Source: JACJYE01 sp964432875
GTDB taxonomy: Bacteria; Bacteroidota; Bacteroidia; Chitinophagales; Saprospiraceae
DNA: 16,916 nucleotides
Direction of reading: 5' to 3'
NCBI GenBank assembly: GCA_964432875.1
Contig: CAYSPJ010000110.1
Span: 1 to 16,916 of the forward strand
Shown: one piece after another, positions 7,382 through 14,166 of the stretch
Numbering within the stretch: the stretch's first letter is position 1
Layout of the letters: each line of letters begins with the position of its first letter
The notes under the pieces: model-generated
Told to the model about the DNA's origin: nothing
Database searches by the model: none
What the model saw: only the letters and a program-made list of their open reading frames with translations
Position numbers and translations under genes: made by a program

Positions 7382-7620
7382 CAACTGCCCACTGCCCACT
7401 GCCTACTGCCAGGCGGCCACAAGGGCCGCCCCTACTGCCAACTGCCCACCGCCTTCCCGCTCTCGCTGCGCTCGTCCGGGATGTCGCTCCGCTCCAACTG
7501 CCAACTGCCAGGCGGCCACAAGGACTGCCGACTGCCGACTGCCCACTGCCCTCCCGCTCTCGCTGCGCTCATCCGGGACGCCCTCCGGGCGACTGCCAAC
7601 TGCCAACTGCCAACTGCACT
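7382..7620. repeat. Interspersed heptanucleotide array (ACTGCCN)
   Basis: Runs of a 7-bp unit, ACTGCCA / ACTGCCC / ACTGCCG, occur at 7382-7411, about 7432-7453, 7494-7510, 7523-7551 and 7591-7620. Between them sit two near-copies of an intervening block. AGGCGGCCACAAG recurs at 7411-7423 and 7510-7522 (99 bp apart), and the TCCCGCTCTCGCTGCGCTC module recurs at 7455 and 7552 (97 bp apart). The first block also contains a perfect hairpin, GGCGGCC (7412-7418) with GGCCGCC (7424-7430). The second block lacks the right arm. Open frames here are by-products of the 7-bp period and I do not regard them as genes. The array ends 18 bp past the peptidase stop codon. Together with 7090-7381 it fills the only gene-free stretch longer than 300 bp. 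Confidence 0.85.
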
Positions 7621-7638
7621 AGTACTCCACCTGCAGCG

Positions 7639-9552
7639 CTATCGCGCCATGTGCTTTTTCAAAAAGCCCAGCATCGCCTTGTAAAACTCGAAGCGGTTTT
7701 CCTCATTGGAGAACCCGTGGCCTTCGTTGTATTTCACCATGTAGGGCACATCGATGCCCCGCTCGCGCAGCGAGCGGACGATCTGGTCCGATTCATCGAT
7801 ATTCACCCGGGGGTCGTTGGCACCCTGCACGACGAAAAGCGGTGCCTGGATGCGCCCGATGTGGAAGACCGGCGAAGCTGCCCGCATCATCTGCTCCTCT
7901 TGCTCTGGGTGCCCCACCATTTCGTAGAGCATCTCCAGATACGGTTTCCAGTATGGCGGGATGGTGCGCATGAAAGTGAATAAGTTGGAGACCCCTACAT
8001 AGTCAACGGCACAGGCGTACAATTCAGGGGTGAAAGTGATGCCGGCCAGGGCGGCATAACCGCCATAGCTGGCGCCATAGACCGCGATGCGGCGCGGGTC
8101 GGCAATGCCTTGGTCGACGAGCCACTGAACGCCGTCGGTGAGGTCGTCCTGCATGGTTTGCCCCCATTGTTTGAAGCCCTTTTGCCAGAAGCTCCGCCCG
8201 TAGCCGGTGCTGCCCCGGTAGTTGATCTGCAATACGCCATAGCCATGGCTGGCTAGCAGTTGCACTTCGGGGTTGTAGCCCCAGCTATCGCGTACCCAGG
8301 GGCCGCCATGGGGGTTGAGTACGATCGGCAGCTTCTGAGCTGGTTTGCCTTTGGGCAAAGTCAGATAGCCGTGGATAGCCAGCCCGTCGCGGCTTTGATA
8401 GACGACGGGCTGCATGACCGACATGTCGGCTTCATCTAGCCAAGGGCTTACCTCCACGATTTTTTCGAGCCGATCAGTAGCTTTATCGTAATAGTAGTAG
8501 GCCCCTAGCGAGCGGTCGCTATAGGTGCGTGCCAGGTATTTATCCTCGGCTTTATTCGTATTGGTGACAACGACTTCGTAGCCAGGCAGTTCGCTTTCAA
8601 GGCGTTGTTGCAAGGCGGCGCGCTCCGGGTCGAAAAACCGGATTTCGCGCTTCCAGGTGGTATAAACTGCGCCGGTGACGACTTTGCGCTTGCGCGAATA
8701 AATCAAGCTGCCCACATCTACTTCCGGATGGGCGAAGAACACTTCCCCGCTTTCCTTGCCCTGCTCCAGATCGAAGCGGATGATTTCGCTGCGGTCGCGG
8801 CCGATATTGGTAGAGGCATAGGCAATGTGTCCGTTGTCAAATTCAAAAAAAAGCGGCTCGAGGCTTTCTTTGAAGTTGGTAGTAATAACGGTGCGGAAAG
8901 GCATGGTTTCATCGGTTCGGTAGAGCAGGCTGTGGTTGACGCCGTCCACGGTTTTGATGGCGATGCGCAGCTTGCCGGCATGGTCGGTCATCCAGGCGGT
9001 AATCGGCTCAGCAGGATTGTCGTTGGGGGCTAATTGGATGAATTCGCCGGTGTGGATATTGATGCGGTAAGGCTCGAACAACATCGGGTTGTTCTTATTC
9101 ATGCCGATGATGAGTTCATCGTCATTGTCTTCCAGGTCGTCGATTAATTGGATTTTGACGCCATCAAAGGGGGTGAGGTCTTTAGCCTTGCTGCCATCGC
9201 GGTTGATGGCAAAAAGTTGGAAGTTTTCGTCCCCTCCACTATCTTTCACATAAACCAGGCGCTGGCTACTGGCCCAAAAGTAGCCGGCGATATCGCGTTC
9301 GGTTTCGGTGGTGAGGCGCACGGTTTGTGTTTCACCCAGTTTTTGGACGAAGATGTTGCGGCGGCGTTCGTAAGGGCCCATGTAGGCCAGGTATTCCCCA
9401 TCGGGCGACAGCTGGAAGGCGGTCTTGTCGGGGTTGCGGAAAAAATCTTCGGCGGAATATTTAGAATCTCCCTCTCCCAGGCGGATCAAAGCCTCGAGCG
9501 CCTCGGGGGAGCTGGGGAGCGAGGGGTCCCCGGGTAAGTTCGTTTGGCTCAT
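7639..9552 (-). CDS. S9 family peptidase (prolyl oligopeptidase / acylaminoacyl-peptidase type)
   Basis: This encodes 637 residues from the ATG at 9552; a TTG at 9621 would add 23 basic residues and is less likely. Serine peptidase of clan SC that cleaves short peptides. The N-terminal ~380 residues look like the beta-propeller, with repeated strands such as AFQLSPDGEYLAYMGP, RLVYVKDSGGDENFQLFAIN and REIRFFDPE. The C-terminal alpha/beta-hydrolase domain starts near YLTLPKGK. It holds LNPHGGPWVRDSWGYNPEV, the nucleophile elbow GASYGG (Ser495), the acid in GANDPRVN (Asp580) and the base in NEGHGF (His612). All three catalytic residues are in the expected order and spacing. No signal peptide is visible, so the enzyme should be cytoplasmic. 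It lies 85 bp downstream of the DUF58 gene on the same strand; whether it shares that transcript is unclear. Confidence 0.93.
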   Translation of the reverse strand: MSQTNLPGDPSLPSSPEALEALIRLGEGDSKYSAEDFFRNPDKTAFQLSPDGEYLAYMGPYERRRNIFVQKLGETQTVRLTTETERDIAGYFWASSQRLVYVKDSGGDENFQLFAINRDGSKAKDLTPFDGVKIQLIDDLEDNDDELIIGMNKNNPMLFEPYRINIHTGEFIQLAPNDNPAEPITAWMTDHAGKLRIAIKTVDGVNHSLLYRTDETMPFRTVITTNFKESLEPLFFEFDNGHIAYASTNIGRDRSEIIRFDLEQGKESGEVFFAHPEVDVGSLIYSRKRKVVTGAVYTTWKREIRFFDPERAALQQRLESELPGYEVVVTNTNKAEDKYLARTYSDRSLGAYYYYDKATDRLEKIVEVSPWLDEADMSVMQPVVYQSRDGLAIHGYLTLPKGKPAQKLPIVLNPHGGPWVRDSWGYNPEVQLLASHGYGVLQINYRGSTGYGRSFWQKGFKQWGQTMQDDLTDGVQWLVDQGIADPRRIAVYGASYGGYAALAGITFTPELYACAVDYVGVSNLFTFMRTIPPYWKPYLEMLYEMVGHPEQEEQMMRAASPVFHIGRIQAPLFVVQGANDPRVNIDESDQIVRSLRERGIDVPYMVKYNEGHGFSNEENRFEFYKAMLGFLKKHMAR

Positions 9553-9637
9553 AGTTTTCGAGTTGTCAGTGCTTGCTGATTTAGAGCGGATTAACCGCCA
9601 CAATAAACGATTTTTTTTCAACTTTCCTATACCAGGC

Positions 9638-10960
9638 TTATATCAATCCTCGGGCTTTGAGTTCCAGGTATTTATTCAGGGTGTTGACCGAAAGGTCCTG
9701 CGGGCGGGTCAGGATGGCTTGGATGCCGTATTGCCGCAGTTTTTGTGCCATATTGGCTTTTTCACTGAGGAATTTTCTGGCGATGGTTTGATGGTAGATA
9801 TCTTCCAGGGAGCCCACCCGTTGCATAGTGAAATCGCGGATTTCGGTATTTTCAAAAAAGACGACGACCAACAGGTGGGACGTGTTGATGCGGCGCAGGA
9901 TCGGCAGTACGCGTTCCAGGGCGTACATGCTCTCGAAATTGGTATAGAGGAGCAGCAGGCTGCGCCCGGCGATGAGTTTGCGGGCTGCGTAATAGAGCAG
10001 TTCAAAGTTTGCTTCCAGCGGGCGCTGCTCTTCTTTGTATAGCGCACTGAGGATTTTATGGAGCTGGGTGGCCTTGCTATCGGCCTTGATGGTAGCGCCA
10101 ATTTTATCCGAAAAGGTAATCAGCCCGGCCCGATCGTATTTTTGCAGCGCGATATTGGAAAGCACCAGGCTAGTGTTGATGGCGTAATCCATCAGGCTCA
10201 AGCCCTCGAAGGGCATGCGCATGGCGCGGCTTTTGTCGATGATGTTATAGATCTGTTGGGCCCGCTCGTCTTCGTATTGATTAACCATGAGAGAGGCCCG
10301 GCGGCTGCTGGCCTTCCAATTGATGCTGCGGTAATCGTCGCCGCTGACGTAGTTTTTAATCTGGTCGAACTCATAGCTGTGCCCGATGCGGCGGAGCTTT
10401 TTCAGGCCCTTGTAGTTGGAAACCCGCCCAAAGGCCCGCAGCTCAAATTGTTTCATCTGTAAGATGGAAGGGTAAACCGGCACGTTCATCGGCTGGCTGC
10501 ATGGATAGCGCCGCTCCACCAGGCCTATTGCCGAGGATAAAAAAGCATTGACGTAGCCAAAGGCGTATTCGCCCCGCGCGGTGGGCCGCAGCTCGTACTC
10601 TAGGCGCTGGCGTTCTGCTGGTTTTAGCGTAAAGCGCAGCTCGAAATCCCGTTTTTGAAACTGGAAGGGCAGTTCATCGATCAGCTTGAGCCGCAATGCC
10701 AGGCCAGACTGATTTTGGACTTCGATCGCCACGGTGTTGGGGTCGCCCAGATTGAAGATTTTAGGCAGCTGGCGCTCGCACTCCAGCGCCAGCTGGCGGC
10801 TGAACAGCAGCATGATATCCAGCAAAACAAAAGCCAGGGCCAATACGAACAAGGCCTGGGCCAGCGGGTAGAGCGCGGCAATCCAGAAGCTGGCGGCAAA
10901 AAGTACGGCCAGGCCTCCGAAAAGCAGGAAGAAGCGGTTGGTCAGGTATAAGTTTTTCAC
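9638..10960 (-). CDS. DUF58 domain membrane protein (vWA-like partner of MoxR)
   Basis: This encodes 440 residues starting at a GTG that overlaps the MoxR stop codon by 4 bp (GTGA, 10957-10960), a classic translational-coupling arrangement. Two transmembrane helices lie at about 10-30 and 32-53. A beta-rich region (about 60-165) follows, with a DELPFQFQ and FTLKPAERQRLEYEL pattern. The DUF58 signature is YVSGDDYRSINWKASSRR (204-221). Next comes a vWA-like fold whose metal-site motif reads IDKSRAM (Asp242, Ser244, Ala246), so the third residue of the usual DxSxS is Ala. DUF58 proteins are frequent partners of MoxR ATPases and are thought to be membrane-anchored subunits of the assembly. The substrate is not known. 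It is the last gene of the cluster. Confidence 0.92.
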   Translation of the reverse strand: MKNLYLTNRFFLLFGGLAVLFAASFWIAALYPLAQALFVLALAFVLLDIMLLFSRQLALECERQLPKIFNLGDPNTVAIEVQNQSGLALRLKLIDELPFQFQKRDFELRFTLKPAERQRLEYELRPTARGEYAFGYVNAFLSSAIGLVERRYPCSQPMNVPVYPSILQMKQFELRAFGRVSNYKGLKKLRRIGHSYEFDQIKNYVSGDDYRSINWKASSRRASLMVNQYEDERAQQIYNIIDKSRAMRMPFEGLSLMDYAINTSLVLSNIALQKYDRAGLITFSDKIGATIKADSKATQLHKILSALYKEEQRPLEANFELLYYAARKLIAGRSLLLLYTNFESMYALERVLPILRRINTSHLLVVVFFENTEIRDFTMQRVGSLEDIYHQTIARKFLSEKANMAQKLRQYGIQAILTRPQDLSVNTLNKYLELKARGLI

Positions 10961-12033
10961 CTCGGCACCTCGATTTTCTGGATGATATCCCGGATGACTT
11001 CTTCGGTGGTATAGCCCTCCATCTCCCGCTCTGGCGTCAGGATAATGCGGTGGTTGAGCACCGGGTAGGCGGCGTATTGTATATCGTCGGGCGTCACGAA
11101 GTCCCGTTGGGCCATAGCAGCGATGGATTTAGCCATCTTCATCACCGCTAGTGAAGCGCGGGGGGATGCCCCCAGGAAAAGATCGCCATGGCTGCGCGTT
11201 TCGTGTACGATGCGGGCGATGTAGTCCAGGAGTTCCTCTTTGATATGCACCTGCTCTACCAGTTTTTGGCACTCCTCGATATCATTGGGGGAGAGCACTG
11301 GGCGGGCGATGCTGCGCTGCGCCATTTTGAAATCGTTGCGGAAGCGGCGCAGGATAGCGCCTTCCTCTTCCAGGCTAGGGTAGTGGAGGTTGATTTTGAC
11401 CAGGAAGCGGTCGAGCTGGGCTTCTGGCAGCTTGTAGGTGCCCTCCTGCTCGATGGGGTTTTGGGTGGCGATGACGAAGAAGGGGAAGCCCATGGGGTAG
11501 GTCTGCCCGTCTACGGTAACCTGGTATTCTTCCATCACTTCGAATAGGGCGGCCTGGGTCTTGGCCGGCGCGCGGTTGATCTCGTCGATGAGGATGATGT
11601 TGGAGAAAATGGGGCCGGCATTGAAAGAAAATTCCGATTCCTTCATATTGAAGACGGAGGTGCCCAGTACATCGCTCGGCATCAGATCGGGGGTAAACTG
11701 GATGCGGGAGAAACCAGTATCTAAAGACTGGGCCATGAGCTTGGCCGCGAGGGTTTTAGCGATGCCCGGCACACCTTCAAGCAGCACGTGGCCGCCGCTG
11801 AAAAGGCCCGCCAGGAGCAATTCAATCAATTCATCCTGCCCGATGATGACCTTATGCAGCTCTTCCTTGACCCGGGCCGCGGCAATGCTCACTTTCAACA
11901 TCGCGGAATGGCTGCGCTGCCAGCGGTCAAAGTTGTCGCCTTCTTCCCGGGACGGGAGGAAAGCATCCTGCTCTGGTTGTGCTTGTGGGGTTTGAGGCGC
12001 ATCCTCGTTTTCGTTGTGTTCATCAATGTGCAT
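10957..12033 (-). CDS. MoxR family AAA+ ATPase
   Basis: This encodes 358 residues from the ATG at 12033. A hydrophilic Asp/Glu/Gln-rich N-terminal extension (1-40) precedes the AAA+ core. Walker A is GVPGIAKT at 87-94 and Walker B is IILIDEIN at about 146-153. Between them is the MoxR-type FTPDLMPSDVLGTSVFNMKE segment. The conserved stretch IATQNPIEQEGTYKLPEAQ begins near 188 and ends with LDRF. The C-terminal lid has GASPRASLAVMKMAKSIAAM. MoxR proteins are cytoplasmic ATPases that act as chaperone-like or remodelling machines, usually with vWA or DUF58 partners encoded next door. Here the DUF58 gene overlaps its stop codon and the DUF4350 gene ends 7 bp upstream. Membership of the MoxR family is certain; the process served is not. 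Confidence 0.96.
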   Translation of the reverse strand: MHIDEHNENEDAPQTPQAQPEQDAFLPSREEGDNFDRWQRSHSAMLKVSIAAARVKEELHKVIIGQDELIELLLAGLFSGGHVLLEGVPGIAKTLAAKLMAQSLDTGFSRIQFTPDLMPSDVLGTSVFNMKESEFSFNAGPIFSNIILIDEINRAPAKTQAALFEVMEEYQVTVDGQTYPMGFPFFVIATQNPIEQEGTYKLPEAQLDRFLVKINLHYPSLEEEGAILRRFRNDFKMAQRSIARPVLSPNDIEECQKLVEQVHIKEELLDYIARIVHETRSHGDLFLGASPRASLAVMKMAKSIAAMAQRDFVTPDDIQYAAYPVLNHRIILTPEREMEGYTTEEVIRDIIQKIEVPR

Positions 12034-12040
12034 GACAAAG

Positions 12041-13324
12041 CTATTTACAGTTTTGATAAAAATCGTCTAGTAAGCGATGGAATTCCTCCAGGGTGACGTC
12101 AGAGACAAAAGAAGAGCGCTCCACATTCCCATACATCAGGAGGATTTTTTGGATCGCCTCTTTGGGCACTTCAGATTTGTGCGCCAGCTTATCCAGCAGC
12201 GCTTCGTCCATATCGCGGGCATGCAGGGCGTAGCGCTCGTACACAAAGGCTTGCCAGAGGCTCATCTGCTGCAGGATGAGCTGCTTGTGGTTGTTTTGCA
12301 GGAAGTACAAGCGGCCGATGGTGGACAGGAATTCCAGCGAGGTATTGGTATTGGGCTCCTGAATGGGGATGATGCGCTGCCGCCGTTTGGCGCGGAAGAG
12401 CATGTAGAGGAGCCCCAAGCTCAGCAGCAGATACCATGCCCAGGCCAGCGGAGGCTGGGAGAGGATGTATTGCAAAGGGCTCTGCTCGGACAGCTGTCGG
12501 TTGCCGCTATAATGCTGCCGATCATTGCGCTGCCGGCCCATGAACTCTGGGATGCGGCTAAAGCGGTCCCAATAAATCGGGCCGGGCAGCAAGTGGGAGA
12601 AGGCGCGGCTGGCATACTCCAGCCCTTCTTCCTCTAGCAGGGGGAGGTTGGCAAAGGCCAGGGGCACGGTATGGAGGTAAAAAAAGCCCTCCCCATACGG
12701 TACCCGCGCAAAGTAAACCCGCTCATCATCCATATATCCAATGGGGTATAGCCCCGCTTCGAGCTCGCAGAAAAAATCGGAGGAGATATAACTCCAGTAG
12801 TAAAAATCAGGCTGGTACTTTCGCAAATACTGATAGGGGAAACCCTGGGCAGAAGCTAAGGACGGGTGGCTAAAGTTCAAGAGCGCTGCCGTATCCTCAT
12901 ACTGGCTGTAGTCATCCCAGGCATAATCATCGCACTCTTCGAAGTAGAGGTGGAACATCAGGTCGAAGGGGATGGTTTTGCTGGAAATGAAAGCCAGGTT
13001 GCCTGCTTCGACAAAGCGGAGCAGGGTGCCGAGGCTGGCCGTATCCATATAGAGCGCTTCGCCGATAAAGACGTAGTTGGACTGTGCGGGCTGCTCTGGC
13101 AGCACGCCGCCAAAACTCTTTTTCAGCACCTCCAGGGGTTGGCCGGGGAAGTAATCCTGCAGGAGCTGGTTGATGACGTAAGTGCCGTAAGGCGCCCGGC
13201 TTTTTTCATCATAAGTCTCCCGCCAGTCGATGCGCGGGTTGTTATTGCGGAATAGCAGCACCAGCAAGGCTACCACAGCCAGTAGGGCAAAGAGGTAATA
13301 AAAAGCGTATTTTTTTTTAAACAT
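12041..13324 (-). CDS. DUF4350 domain membrane protein
   Basis: This encodes 427 residues from the ATG at 13324. One transmembrane helix lies at about 8-25, followed by NNNPRIDWRETYDEKSRAPYG and the GTYVINQLLQDYFPGQ segment, which matches the opening of DUF4350 domains. Residues 80-225 form an alpha/beta region, including LLRFVEAGNLAFISS, compatible with a GATase-like or ThuA-like fold (an inference from pattern only). A second helix at about 292-311 returns the chain to the cytoplasm. A basic hinge (AKRRQR) and a helical cytoplasmic tail (about 330-427) follow. A run of nine A residues encodes Lys3-Lys5. The gene sits 7 bp before MoxR and 33 bp after the DUF4129 gene. It is probably a periplasmic or membrane subunit of the MoxR-associated assembly; no activity is known to me. 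Confidence 0.85.
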   Translation of the reverse strand: MFKKKYAFYYLFALLAVVALLVLLFRNNNPRIDWRETYDEKSRAPYGTYVINQLLQDYFPGQPLEVLKKSFGGVLPEQPAQSNYVFIGEALYMDTASLGTLLRFVEAGNLAFISSKTIPFDLMFHLYFEECDDYAWDDYSQYEDTAALLNFSHPSLASAQGFPYQYLRKYQPDFYYWSYISSDFFCELEAGLYPIGYMDDERVYFARVPYGEGFFYLHTVPLAFANLPLLEEEGLEYASRAFSHLLPGPIYWDRFSRIPEFMGRQRNDRQHYSGNRQLSEQSPLQYILSQPPLAWAWYLLLSLGLLYMLFRAKRRQRIIPIQEPNTNTSLEFLSTIGRLYFLQNNHKQLILQQMSLWQAFVYERYALHARDMDEALLDKLAHKSEVPKEAIQKILLMYGNVERSSFVSDVTLEEFHRLLDDFYQNCK

Positions 13325-13357
13325 AAACGCTCGCTGATTTAAGCGGTGCTGCCGCGC

Positions 13358-14092
13358 TTATTCCCGCGCCTTGGCTCTTTCGGCCAGGAAGCGGAATTTT
13401 GGTGCCATTTGCTGATACTCGCCAGCTCCCACCGGGCGGCTGCCGTACCAGGCGCGTTCAAAAATACGGGTTACTTCTCGAAACGGCTCGGATAACGGAG
13501 ACTGTTGCATCTCCTGCAGATATTGCCGGTTGGTTTTATCCTTTTTCCAGCGGATGGCTTTGCTGAGCGACAATTCCTTGAGGATAGCCAGGTAGTACAA
13601 GCGGATGGCCAAGGTGTAATCTCCTTGCTGCAAAGCCTGCTGGATATAGGCATCCAGATCTGATTCGTGGATGTTCTCTTCGATGTCTTCCAGCCGGATG
13701 GCCCCTGCCTGCCCGACCAGCCCGATTTTCCGGTTGCGGGGCGCTGGCGAGAGCCCAAGGACGGTCCGCAGCAAAATCGCGATCAGGGCCACCCCTGCCA
13801 GTATGCTCAGTATTTTCAGGATGGCTTCTACGGTGCCTTCGCTCAGGATGGGCTCCTGGCGGCGCGTTCCGCCCTCTTCTGCTCCTGCTTCCTCCCGTTG
13901 GCGGGCTTCCGCCTCCCGGCGCTCGCGTTCACTGAGCGGCTCCTCGTAGTTGAGCCCTGCCACGGTTTTTTCCCAGCGGTCCTGAGCAAAGGCACGGCGC
14001 TCCACCGGCTCTTGCGGGTAGCGGCCGCTTTGTGCGCTGCCCCATAGCGGCACCGCTAAAAATAAACTCAGTAACAGGTAGTACGCTTTCAT
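13358..14092 (-). CDS. DUF4129-like single-pass membrane protein
   Basis: This encodes 244 residues from the ATG at 14092. A signal peptide is likely (1-21, ending WGSAQ). The periplasmic part (22-85) is charged, with a Glu/Arg-rich coiled region ERERREAEARQREEAGAEEG. One transmembrane helix follows at about 89-113. The C-terminal cytoplasmic domain (about 145-220) fits DUF4129: DYTLAIRLYYLAILKELSLS, then IRWKKDKTNRQYL and VTRIFERAWYG. DUF4129 is found alone or at the C-terminus of transglutaminase-like membrane proteins, commonly beside DUF58 and MoxR genes. The transglutaminase domain is absent here. It lies 74 bp after the SpoIIM gene and 33 bp before DUF4350 in the same run. Confidence 0.82.
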   Translation of the reverse strand: MKAYYLLLSLFLAVPLWGSAQSGRYPQEPVERRAFAQDRWEKTVAGLNYEEPLSERERREAEARQREEAGAEEGGTRRQEPILSEGTVEAILKILSILAGVALIAILLRTVLGLSPAPRNRKIGLVGQAGAIRLEDIEENIHESDLDAYIQQALQQGDYTLAIRLYYLAILKELSLSKAIRWKKDKTNRQYLQEMQQSPLSEPFREVTRIFERAWYGSRPVGAGEYQQMAPKFRFLAERAKARE

Positions 14093-14166
14093 TTTTCTCT
14101 TGTTATCGGAAATCTACACCCCTTGGCCCGCTCTACTATTTGTGGAGAGTGGGTGGTGGCCCCCCT

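Noticed and set aside
7299..7620. CRISPR array
   Set aside because: The repeated units are 7 bp or irregular ~98-bp modules. There are no uniform 24-40 bp repeats with unique spacers, and no cas gene is present.
7365..7622. Open frames across the heptanucleotide array on both strands
   Set aside because: They arise from the 7-bp repeat, which gives short cyclic Pro/Thr/Ala/Asn/Cys peptides. No domain, start context or conserved pattern supports coding.
9553..9621. Signal sequence for the S9 peptidase from a TTG start
   Set aside because: The added 23 residues are basic and Ser/Thr-rich without a hydrophobic core, and an ATG with a good family match lies at 9552.
9638..14092. Bat-type aerotolerance operon (BatA/BatB/BatC/BatD)
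   Set aside because: MoxR and DUF58 are shared with Bat loci, but no vWA BatA/BatB, TPR BatC or BatD-like gene is present. DUF4350, DUF4129, SpoIIM and RDD mark a different cluster.
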